This document shows, one piece after another, positions 1 to 5,699 of a stretch of 13,225 nt of DNA. The stretch lies in assembly GCA_002423305.1 (NCBI GenBank), contig DIVI01000001.1, forward strand, positions 1 to 13,225, read 5' to 3'. The position numbers and the translations under genes are program-made. The notes under the pieces are model-generated. The model made no database searches and was not told where the DNA came from. It saw only the letters and a program-made list of their open reading frames with translations. Numbering within the stretch: the first letter of the stretch is position 1; every line of letters begins with the position of its first letter. This DNA comes from Methylococcus sp. UBA6136. Lineage in GTDB: Bacteria; Pseudomonadota; Gammaproteobacteria; Methylococcales; Methylococcaceae.

Positions 1-90
1 GGTCTTGCGGGACTCCCGATTGACTTGAGCCCGATCCAATGTGACCTGGAAATGCTGGGTTTTCGCTATCGCTCCAACCCAGCTACGGGC

Positions 91-466
91 TACGGGCTGG
101 CCCGTGGCTTTGATTACCGCTGCAAGCAAGCCGGTCAACTCGCCTCGAAGATGCGGCTGATGACCGCCCCGCTGCTGGGAATGATCGAAACCGGCGCCTG
201 GCAACGGAACGCCCGCCACGCCAACGAGTGCGCTGCCTATCTGGCTTCGCGCCTGACCAAGCTGGGCATCACCCCCGCATTCCCGCAACAGGCCAATGCG
301 GTATTCATCCGACTGACCGCGTCGGAAGCCAGCGAATTACGTCAACCGGGATGGTCATTCCACATCAGCGATTGTCATGGTGCCGCCCGCTTCATGTGTG
401 GTTGGGACAGCCAGCAGGAGTGGATCGACCGCTTGGTGGGGGATATCAAAACGGTGTCGGACCCCG
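91..466 (+). pseudogene. 3' fragment of an L-threonine aldolase paralog
   Basis: The translation from about base 91 (LARGFDYRCKQAGQLASKMR onward) matches residues of roughly 226-347 of the complete threonine aldolase encoded on the opposite strand at 1858-2922. Many differences are at third codon positions, so this is an old or separately acquired paralog rather than a recent duplicate. The fragment covers only the C-terminal small domain. The PLP-binding lysine (K210 of the complete copy) and everything before it are missing, so it cannot be an active aldolase. The frame is open from base 1, but the roughly 30 codons before the homology do not resemble an aldolase and I do not recognise them. 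At the 3' end the homology persists to about the normal C-terminus (GDIKTV versus GDIKAV). The frame then runs into a palindromic repeat and stops only at 691-693, so the natural stop codon has been lost. Confidence 0.8.
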
Positions 467-850
467 AAGCCCCTCTCCCCGGCGGGGAGAGGGGTTGGGG
501 TGAGGGGCGAGTAGCGCCTGGAGGATCGATTCCAGCACCGCCTCTCCCTGCTGCAACACCTCGTTGTTCCAGTAACGCAGGACGCGGCAGCCCTGCATTG
601 CCAGAAACTGGGAGCGGCCCTCATCGTAGTCCTCCTGTTGTCTATGCTGCGAGCCATCAACCTCGATCAACAGCCTTCGCTCCAGACAGATGAAATCTAC
701 GATGTAGGGCCCGATCGGCACCTGCCGTCTGAATTTATGGCCGAGCAACTGCCGATTGCGCAGACGTTGCCAAAGCCACTTCTCGGCGTCGGTGCTGTTT
801 CGGCGAAGTTCACGGGCATGCTGCTGTTGCAGGGATGGGTGTTTGGACAT
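446..850 (-). CDS. DUF559-family endonuclease-like protein
   Basis: 134 residues. The pattern is that of the DUF559 (PF04480) family, a PD-(D/E)XK nuclease-like fold related to very-short-patch-repair (Vsr) endonucleases. Visible signature: HKFRRQVPIGPYIVDF (putative catalytic D52), LLIEVDGSQH (E63, D65, H69), then VLRYWNNEVL and a terminal helix. The biological role of the family is not established. The ATG at 850 is followed by the usual family start of an N-terminal basic helix (ARELRRNSTDAEKWLWQRLR). The last 20 or so residues (APHPNPSPRRGEG and on) are not part of the fold; they are encoded by a palindromic repeat. Its 3' end overlaps, antisense, the threonine aldolase fragment. A second copy of the repeat begins about 40 bases upstream of the start codon, so the gene sits inside an inverted-repeat bracket. 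Family assignment is secure; cleavage activity is inference. Confidence 0.88.
   Translation of the reverse strand: MSKHPSLQQQHARELRRNSTDAEKWLWQRLRNRQLLGHKFRRQVPIGPYIVDFICLERRLLIEVDGSQHRQQEDYDEGRSQFLAMQGCRVLRYWNNEVLQQGEAVLESILQALLAPHPNPSPRRGEGLRGPTPF
467..508 (+). repeat. Palindromic G/C-rich repeat, left copy (half form)
   Basis: It holds a perfect 11-bp hairpin, CCCCTCTCCCC / GGGGAGAGGGG with a GGC loop (470-494), followed by the arm TTGGGGTGAGGGGC (495-508). The whole 42 nt is the exact reverse complement of 891-932. It supplies the 3' codons of the DUF559 gene on the minus strand and prolongs the aldolase fragment on the plus strand. This class of repeat is scattered widely in many proteobacterial genomes. 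Confidence 0.85.
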
Positions 851-890
851 GATTAGATATTGGTGTCGAGGTTCAAGCCCCCCGCCCCCC

Positions 891-955
891 GCCCCTCACC
901 CCAACCCCTCTCCCCGCCGGGGAGAGGGGCTTTAGGGAGGGTTGGGGTGAGGGGC
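891..955 (+). repeat. Palindromic G/C-rich repeat, right copy (full form)
   Basis: Outer arms GCCCCTCACCCCAACC (891-906) and GGTTGGGGTGAGGGGC (940-955) are perfectly complementary. They enclose the inner hairpin CCCCTCTCCCC / GGGGAGAGGGG (905-929) and a short CTTTAGGGA spacer. Bases 891-932 are the exact reverse complement of 467-508. The element lies just upstream of the DUF559 start codon at 850 and could also act as a transcript-end or transcript-protecting structure. Confidence 0.85.
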
Positions 956-959
956 CGCC

Positions 960-1240
960 GGGGGACTGGCGGCTCACGTTTGATCATTCCGCAGTCGCCC
1001 CGCCAGAATCGGTGCGGCTTCGGGGTCGGCCACCCACTCGCCCATGCCCTCGTCATTGCCCAGCGCGGCCAACCAGTCGAGCAGGAAAAGACATAACCCT
1101 CGAGCTTGCCCCAGTAGCACTGACCGAAAGTGTCCGGCAGATATTGGCGACCGGGCAGGCTGTCAGATGTAGAAATGGGTTTCGATGAGGGCGGGCATGG
1201 CGGTCAGGCTGAGGTTTTGGGCTGTGATAATGAAGGGGTA
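960..1240 (-). pseudogene. Decayed coding remnant, unrecognised
   Basis: On the minus strand this stretch gives protein-like segments that no single frame joins. From 1240 one frame reads VYPFIITAQNLSLTAMPALI and on to a TGA at about 1180. A second frame contains LPGRQYLPDTFGQCYWGKLE. Returning to the first frame after about base 1090, FLLDWLAALGNDEGMGEWVA continues to a TGA at 978-980. Composition and codon use look like former coding sequence with frameshifts. I do not recognise the family. No intact gene is supported on either strand here. Confidence 0.35.
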
Positions 1241-1434
1241 CACTGCGCGCTGACGCGTTTAGCTTCGTCAGCCAGTTCGCGCAGGCTCAGACTCGGCAGG
1301 CCCAGACGGCGCCACTCGGTGTAGTTGAAGCGGTCCCGCGAGGCGGCCGCCATGAAGCGCTCGGCATCCACCAGTCCCAACGCGCCAATCAACGCCTGCA
1401 TGCCTTTCATGCGGATTTCTGCCTCATTGTTCAT
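1204..1434 (-). CDS. Small protein, possible antitoxin/partner of a PIN toxin
   Basis: 76 residues starting MNNEAEIRMKGMQALIGALG, followed by a helix rich in acidic and hydrophobic residues, FNYTEWRR and a final LSLRELADEAKRVSAQ. From memory, small proteins with this look (an 'EAERF ... F.YT.W' pattern) occur beside PIN-domain toxins; this is not verified here. The ATG at 1434 lies inside the last codons of the PIN frame: the PIN stop is at 1424-1426, an 11-nt overlap, the tight coupling typical of toxin-antitoxin pairs. The last ten or so residues (CTPSLSQPKTSA) do not fit the preceding pattern, suggesting the original stop was lost at a junction near 1240. A longer reading of this frame starting further upstream would run antisense to nothing and through the PIN frame, so it was not chosen. 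The antitoxin role is inferred. Confidence 0.5.
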   Translation of the reverse strand: MNNEAEIRMKGMQALIGALGLVDAERFMAAASRDRFNYTEWRRLGLPSLSLRELADEAKRVSAQCTPSLSQPKTSA

Positions 1435-1843
1435 ACCAGTTCTCCATAAAAGCCAGCGCATCGGCTGGGAACATGACCTTGATGTCGGACAGGAATTGCA
1501 AGTGGCGGTGCAGGCGATTATCGGTCGTGACGAAGAGATCGGCCCGACCCGCGAGGACGCTGGCGACATGCAGTGCGTCAAACTTATGAACACCCCGGGC
1601 CAATCATATTTCAGCCCTGACCACCACCTCGGGTCCCGCCATGATGTGATCGGCGGCCAGGCCACGCCACTGAGCAATCGCCTGCATGTGTTCCAGGTAA
1701 GGGTTTTTCGAGTTTTCCAGATCCAGCACCGCTGACCAAGGCAGCTGACAGGCGCCTGTGCGCACCTTGTCCTGGAGGGCCAGCTTGGCCTCGGTCTCCA
1801 GACGAATCCGCGGGTGGGTCGGGGCGTCGCGCAGACCGTTGGA
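1424..1843 (-). pseudogene. PIN-domain (VapC-like) toxin, truncated and interrupted
   Basis: The minus-strand frame ending at 1424 reads as a PIN-domain ribonuclease. N-terminal half: THPRIRLETEAKLALQDKVR, then CQLPWSAVLDLENSKNP and a helix ending VVVRAEI. C-terminal half: LARGVHKFDALHVASVLAGR, then ADLFVTTDNRLHRHL. The two halves are in the same frame and separated only by one TGA at 1604-1606. The family's N-terminal strand carrying the first catalytic aspartate (an xxYLDNCxxNRP-type start) is missing. Homology begins about 15 bases beyond the threonine aldolase stop codon, with no start codon in frame. The conserved D of FDALH and of TTDNRL remain. VapC-type PIN proteins cleave RNA and are held by a cognate antitoxin; this copy cannot make a complete toxin. 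The small gene overlapping its 3' end is probably its former partner. Confidence 0.75.
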
Positions 1844-1857
1844 AGGAGACGATGTGA

Positions 1858-2922
1858 CTAAATCCGCACTCCTTGGCAGGCAGGATCGACCGCCTTGATA
1901 TCCCCCACCAACCGGTCGATCCATTCCCGCTGGCTGTCCCAGCCACACATGAAGCGAGCGGCACCATGACAGTCGCTGATGTAAAAGGACCAACCCAGGC
2001 GACGCAGGGCGTTGGCTTCTGATTCGGTCAGACGAATGAAGACGCCATTGGCCTGTCGCGGGAATGCTGGAATGATGCCGATATCCGCTAGGCGGGATTC
2101 CAGATACTGAGCGCAATCATTGGCATGACGAGCATTACGCTGCCAGGCACCGGTCTCGATGAGTCCCAACAGCGGCGCAGTCATCAAGCGCATTTTTGAG
2201 GCGAGCTGCCCGGCCTGTTTGCAGCGGTAATCAAAGCCACGGGCCAGTGCCCGATCAAAAAAGATGACGGTGTCACCAATGCCGCCACCCAGCTTGGAAG
2301 CCCCGAGACTCAGCACATCAACACCGGATTTCCAGCTCATTTCGGCCGGGGTCAGTTCCAGCGCCACCAGGGCATTCATGAACCGGGCCCCATCCATGTG
2401 CACACGCATGCCCTCCCCCCTGGCCCATTGGGTCAGACACTGCAATTCGTCAATGGAATAAAGCGTGCCGACTTCGGTCGATTGGGTCAGGCTGAGTGCG
2501 GCTGGGCGCGGGAAGCGCAAATCCCCTCCCTTGGGCAAAAGACGCTGGGCAGAGTCCAGACTCAACTTGCCCACCTCACCCTGGCCAAGCAACAAGCGCG
2601 AACCATGGGAGAAGAAGCCGGGAGCTCCGCACTCGTCGGTTTCGATGTGCGACCAGGCATGGCAGACGGTGGCCTGATAGGGCTGACACAGATGCGCGAG
2701 CGCCAGGCTGTTGGCCGCCGTGCCGTTGAATACAAAAAACACCTCGGCGTCGTGCTCAAATAGCTCTCGAATCGCATCGGCCGCGCGGGCGGTCCAATCG
2801 TCAAATCCGTAAGCCGGCGCACTGTCGGAATTAGCTCTCACCAAGTATTCCAGGGCTTCGGGACACAGTCCCGACCAGTTATCACTAGCGAATGATGGAT
2901 TTTCCAATCTATTCATGTCCAT
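1858..2922 (-). CDS. ltaE: Low-specificity L-threonine aldolase
   Basis: 354 residues, full length for the family. PLP-dependent fold-type I enzyme that splits L-threonine or L-allo-threonine into glycine and acetaldehyde in the cytoplasm. Visible landmarks: FASDNWSGLCPEAL at the N-terminus, VFNGTAANSLAL (residues 64-75), HIETDECGAPGFFSHGSRLL (92-111), the PLP-ring aspartate in HMDGAR (D177), the Schiff-base lysine in LGASKLGGGIGD (K210), and a C-terminal small domain ending near residue 347. ATG at 2922 gives MDMNRL; the ATG two codons in (2916) is an equally possible start, and neither has a clear Shine-Dalgarno. It is transcribed divergently from the J-domain gene at 2985. The TAG stop (1858-1860) abuts the truncated PIN toxin. 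A diverged second copy of its 3' end lies in opposite orientation at 91-466. Confidence 0.92.
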   Translation of the reverse strand: MDMNRLENPSFASDNWSGLCPEALEYLVRANSDSAPAYGFDDWTARAADAIRELFEHDAEVFFVFNGTAANSLALAHLCQPYQATVCHAWSHIETDECGAPGFFSHGSRLLLGQGEVGKLSLDSAQRLLPKGGDLRFPRPAALSLTQSTEVGTLYSIDELQCLTQWARGEGMRVHMDGARFMNALVALELTPAEMSWKSGVDVLSLGASKLGGGIGDTVIFFDRALARGFDYRCKQAGQLASKMRLMTAPLLGLIETGAWQRNARHANDCAQYLESRLADIGIIPAFPRQANGVFIRLTESEANALRRLGWSFYISDCHGAARFMCGWDSQREWIDRLVGDIKAVDPACQGVRI

Positions 2923-2984
2923 AATCGGGCAAAATTGCGTCAGCCAACACGTTACTATTCAAATCCAGCCTCCAGCACTCATCC

Positions 2985-4133
2985 ATGACTCAGCGCACTC
3001 CACACATCGTCCACGTGGTCAAGTCCCAGCAACAAGCACCCGCCAGCCGGGCACATACGCAGTTCAACAATCTCATCAAGAAAATCGACAAGCAGAAAAA
3101 ACAGCTGGCGGATTGGATCGCCACCGAATCACTTTACCGCAACAAGGTTGCTCAGGATTATGTGCCGCAACATACTCGGGTGGCCCATCTGAAAGCGGAA
3201 CTGGCGCAACTGTTCGATCGGGCCCACGATGATTCCCGGTTCAAGAAACGTGATCGAGAGAAGTTGTCTCACCTGATCCTCTCGCTGGCCAGCAGCGTCC
3301 TCGATGAACTGGATCATGAGGACATGCGAGCGCTGTACGACAAATACAATGATGTCGACTTTGAGACAGAACAGCGAGAGGCGGATGACGCCGAAGTCGA
3401 GTTTCTGCGCGCCATGATGGACAGCCTGGGCGTCGAACTCGGCGATGACGTCGACCTGACTGACCCGGAGTCGATGACCGAAGCGCTGCAGCAAAAGATT
3501 CGCGAGGAGCAGGCTTCTCGATCCGCTTTTGAAGAGGCAAAAAACGCGAATCGCAAACCCAAGAAGAAGTCAGCCAAGCAGCTGGAGAAAGAAGCCCGGC
3601 AAGAAGCGGAAGAGCAAAACATCAGCAAGTCCATTCAGGCGATTTACCGCAAGCTGGTGACCGAACTGCACCCGGACCGAGAAACCGATCCCGATGAACG
3701 CGCCAGAAAGACGGAGCTGATGCAGGCAGTCAATGTGGCCTATGAAAAGCGCGATCTGCTGCAGTTGCTGGAACTGCAGATCACCCTGGAACAAATTTCA
3801 CCGGAACACATCGGTGCGATCACCGAGGATCGCATCAAGCATTACAACAAGATACTGCGGGAACAATCCGCCGAACTGCAGCAGGAGCTTTCCCTGATCC
3901 AGAATCAGCTGAGAAGTCATTTCCAACTACCCTACTACGCACCGCTGACGCCAAAGGACATCATCAACCGACTCAATGGCGACATAGTCGAGCTGAAACA
4001 GGTGGCTCAATCCATCGACCATGACCTCAAGCGGTTGGCGGATTTTGATGTCATGAAACAGTGGGTCAAGAACTACAAGATCCCGCGACCCCGCCCGATG
4101 GATGACCTGGATTTCCCGGGGTTCAGGTTTTAG
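2985..4133 (+). CDS. J-domain-like (DnaJ-type) protein
   Basis: 382 residues. A J-domain-like segment lies in the middle (about 214-262): IYRKLVTELHPDRETDPDER carries the HPD tripeptide (229-231) that stimulates Hsp70 ATPase, followed by a helix-III-like MQAVNVAYEKRDL. Residues 25-210 are highly charged and largely helical: basic at the start, an acidic patch near 130-165, then a lysine-rich stretch at about 188-204. Residues 280-350 look coiled-coil. There is no glycine/phenylalanine linker, zinc finger or CTD, so it is a class III type J-protein. It probably recruits DnaK to a specific client, but the client is unknown and no Hsp70 gene is nearby. No signal peptide or membrane segment. The ATG start has no strong Shine-Dalgarno. 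The 3' end converges on the gene ending at 4155 with only about 20 bases between them. Confidence 0.75.
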   Translation: MTQRTPHIVHVVKSQQQAPASRAHTQFNNLIKKIDKQKKQLADWIATESLYRNKVAQDYVPQHTRVAHLKAELAQLFDRAHDDSRFKKRDREKLSHLILSLASSVLDELDHEDMRALYDKYNDVDFETEQREADDAEVEFLRAMMDSLGVELGDDVDLTDPESMTEALQQKIREEQASRSAFEEAKNANRKPKKKSAKQLEKEARQEAEEQNISKSIQAIYRKLVTELHPDRETDPDERARKTELMQAVNVAYEKRDLLQLLELQITLEQISPEHIGAITEDRIKHYNKILREQSAELQQELSLIQNQLRSHFQLPYYAPLTPKDIINRLNGDIVELKQVAQSIDHDLKRLADFDVMKQWVKNYKIPRPRPMDDLDFPGFRF

Positions 4134-4154
4134 CGTCCGCGAAGATCACCCGAT

Positions 4155-4952
4155 TCAATCCGGCGGCGGAACGCCCAATATCCAGCCCTCAACCTGGGCA
4201 ACACCGGCCATGGCTGGGAGCAGCGCGGGTTGCAGCCACTCTCTCAACTGGCCGGTGTGATCGGCCTGCTGCAGCATAGCGGCAATGGTGTAGGCATCCT
4301 GCTGGTCGGGCGTTCTTTGGTCGGCAGGAAAACGGCCTTTCCAGAGTGAAGGATAGGCCTCGACCAGCACCGATGTGCCTGGCGAGACGGCCCAGCCATC
4401 AAAAGGCCAACAATGCAGCCGATCACCCAGCTGCTGCCGCAGATAACGCAACCACGGCAGACCGGCATGGGTAGATTTGGCGACTGAACCGGGAACGTCA
4501 AAATGGAAGACCGACTTGGCCCCACAGCGCTCCTCGGTCAGTCGGCGCCAACGTGATGACCCCATCCGCTCGGCGCCGCGTCCAGCGGATCCATTCCGCA
4601 CAAAATCCACATACCTGTTCTTTGCATCCGTCGGCCAGTGCGCCTGAAAATCATCAAGAAAAGACGGCCAATCGGGTGGTAGATGATGCACTTCGAAATA
4701 GCGCAGCGGAAAGGAAAAGCCGTGATCGATTCCTACCAGCGCCGGTTCGCTGTCGGCCAGGGTGATGGCCAGCCATTCGGCCAGGGCGGCGCGGGACCAA
4801 TGCTTTCTGGGCCCCGGTGGAGTCAGTACCTCGACGGGTTCTTTCCGCAAGTTCGCTTCGTACACCCGTAATCCCTTCAGGCCTGAATAGGGCGTTTCTG
4901 CGCCGGAATAATCAATCCCAATATAACGTTGGAACAAGGGCAATCTCGTCAT
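4155..4952 (-). CDS. Uncharacterised ribonuclease H-fold-like protein
   Basis: 265 residues from the chosen ATG at 4952. The frame is open back to 4991, but 4952 has a GGAG (4963-4966 complement) at a workable distance, and the ordered sequence begins just after it. Features suggest an RNase H/actin-like fold as in DUF429-type proteins: a first strand YIGIDYSGAETP (D14), a second LVGIDHGFSFP (D76), VFHFDVPGSVAKSTHAGLPW, then VLVEAYPSLW (E198) and DQQDAYTIAAML (D219). Such acidic residues at strand ends are the pattern of metal-dependent nucleases, but no activity is known to me for this family. It is soluble, with no signal peptide. It lies about 100 bases downstream of the lipocalin gene on the same strand, so co-transcription is possible but not required. 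Confidence 0.65.
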   Translation of the reverse strand: MTRLPLFQRYIGIDYSGAETPYSGLKGLRVYEANLRKEPVEVLTPPGPRKHWSRAALAEWLAITLADSEPALVGIDHGFSFPLRYFEVHHLPPDWPSFLDDFQAHWPTDAKNRYVDFVRNGSAGRGAERMGSSRWRRLTEERCGAKSVFHFDVPGSVAKSTHAGLPWLRYLRQQLGDRLHCWPFDGWAVSPGTSVLVEAYPSLWKGRFPADQRTPDQQDAYTIAAMLQQADHTGQLREWLQPALLPAMAGVAQVEGWILGVPPPD

Positions 4953-5051
4953 ACTTGAAAGACTCCAGCAAATGCTCTCATCCCCGGGCATCGCTTGCCT
5001 GGGTCAGGGGAGTGTCGGTCGTTATCGGATTGTCTTCCAGGGCTGTTGCTG

Positions 5052-5621
5052 TCAGCTGTCCTGTCGCTGCTGGCTGACCCATATCAGCTGATCGGTCTGA
5101 ATGCCGAAGCGCCTTGCCTCATCAAGCAGTTGAAGGCGCAATGCTTCGGAAAGTTGCTTGTCCCGGGACAATATCCAGAAGTAGTCCCGGCTTGGCCCCA
5201 TCACCAGCGACCAGCGATAGTCTTTTTCATCCAACGCCACAACGTGGTATCCACCATAGAAGGGGCCAAAAAAGCTGACCTTGAGCGACCCCCGATCCTT
5301 GCCATCGGTGAACAACGCCCGACCCGTGGCCTGCTCCCATTCACCCGATTTCGGATTAAAGCCACGATTGATGACCTCGATGCTGCCATCCGGCTTCCCA
5401 CGATAACGGGCATTGACATCGGTCAGACCCCGTTCGAAGGAGTGATCCAAGCGGCCGATTTCATACCATTTCCCCTCATATCGACCAACATTGAAGGGAG
5501 TAACGGCAGTAATCCCTTGGGGTGGCTGGGTAGAGCAGCCATTCATGACCATGAAGATCAGCCAAGCTATCGCCATTTTCGGGCCGCTGAGACGGATGGA
5601 CTGAAAGGGTTTGGGTCTCAT
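5052..5621 (-). CDS. blc: Outer-membrane lipocalin (Blc family lipoprotein)
   Basis: 189 residues from the ATG at 5621, which is preceded by GAGG eight bases upstream. An upstream in-frame start at 5675 would add 18 residues ahead of the signal peptide and is rejected. N-terminus: basic residues, the hydrophobic stretch MAIAWLIFMVMNGC, then C29 as the likely lipidated cysteine. The lipobox MNGC is somewhat atypical. The mature part has the lipocalin signature GKWYEIGRLDHSFERGL (GxW motif near 50-55), VNARYRGKPDGSIEVINRG, the FFGPFYGGYHVVALD strand and RDYFWILSRD, matching the Blc/bacterial lipocalin fold throughout. Bacterial lipocalins bind fatty acids or lysophospholipids at the inner face of the outer membrane and are often induced by envelope stress. 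It stands 78 bases downstream of the CaCA exchanger gene on the same strand, separated by a T-rich tract. Confidence 0.9.
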   Translation of the reverse strand: MRPKPFQSIRLSGPKMAIAWLIFMVMNGCSTQPPQGITAVTPFNVGRYEGKWYEIGRLDHSFERGLTDVNARYRGKPDGSIEVINRGFNPKSGEWEQATGRALFTDGKDRGSLKVSFFGPFYGGYHVVALDEKDYRWSLVMGPSRDYFWILSRDKQLSEALRLQLLDEARRFGIQTDQLIWVSQQRQDS

Positions 5622-5639
5622 GATTTTTACCTCGATCGG

Positions 5640-5690
5640 ATAGTCACCAAAAAAAATAGGCGGACAGACAGGCAAGTCTCCGTCAGGCGA
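5640..5690 (-). terminator. Possible terminator after the CaCA exchanger
   Basis: Downstream of the exchanger stop, the minus strand has GACGGA pairing with TCTGTC (one G-U pair) and ends in a run of eight T residues (complement of about 5649-5656). The stem is short with a five-base gap before the T-run, so it is a weak candidate that may only partly separate the exchanger from the lipocalin gene. Confidence 0.25.
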
Positions 5691-5699
5691 CGCGCATGA

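Larger units (their letters stand above)
467..955. other. Candidate repeat-bracketed nuclease cassette
   Basis: A 42-nt perfect inverted repeat (467-508 and 891-932) encloses little besides the DUF559 gene. The arrangement resembles a small element with terminal inverted repeats, but no target-site duplication is visible and there is no transposase. The left end lies exactly where the aldolase fragment should have stopped, so insertion or repeat-mediated recombination at that site is likely. Calling it a mobile unit is inference. Confidence 0.35.

Noticed and set aside
467..955. CRISPR or classical insertion sequence
   Set aside because: There are only two repeat copies, in opposite orientation with a gene between them, no regular spacers, no transposase and no visible target-site duplication.
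1604..1606. Possible recoding of TGA (selenocysteine or altered code) in the PIN gene
   Set aside because: Other intact genes here (DUF559, SulP) end in TGA, the PIN gene also lacks its 5' end, and no selenocysteine element or context is evident. A nonsense change is simpler.
1435..1677. Longer start for the small gene ending at 1204
   Set aside because: The extension MLSGVAWPPITSWRDPRWWS is out of frame with the clear PIN coding on the same strand and has no protein-like character. The ATG at 1434 fits the overlap with the PIN stop.
2398..2763. Open frame on the plus strand inside the aldolase gene
   Set aside because: It is antisense to the conserved aldolase codons and has low-complexity composition; a shadow of the real gene.
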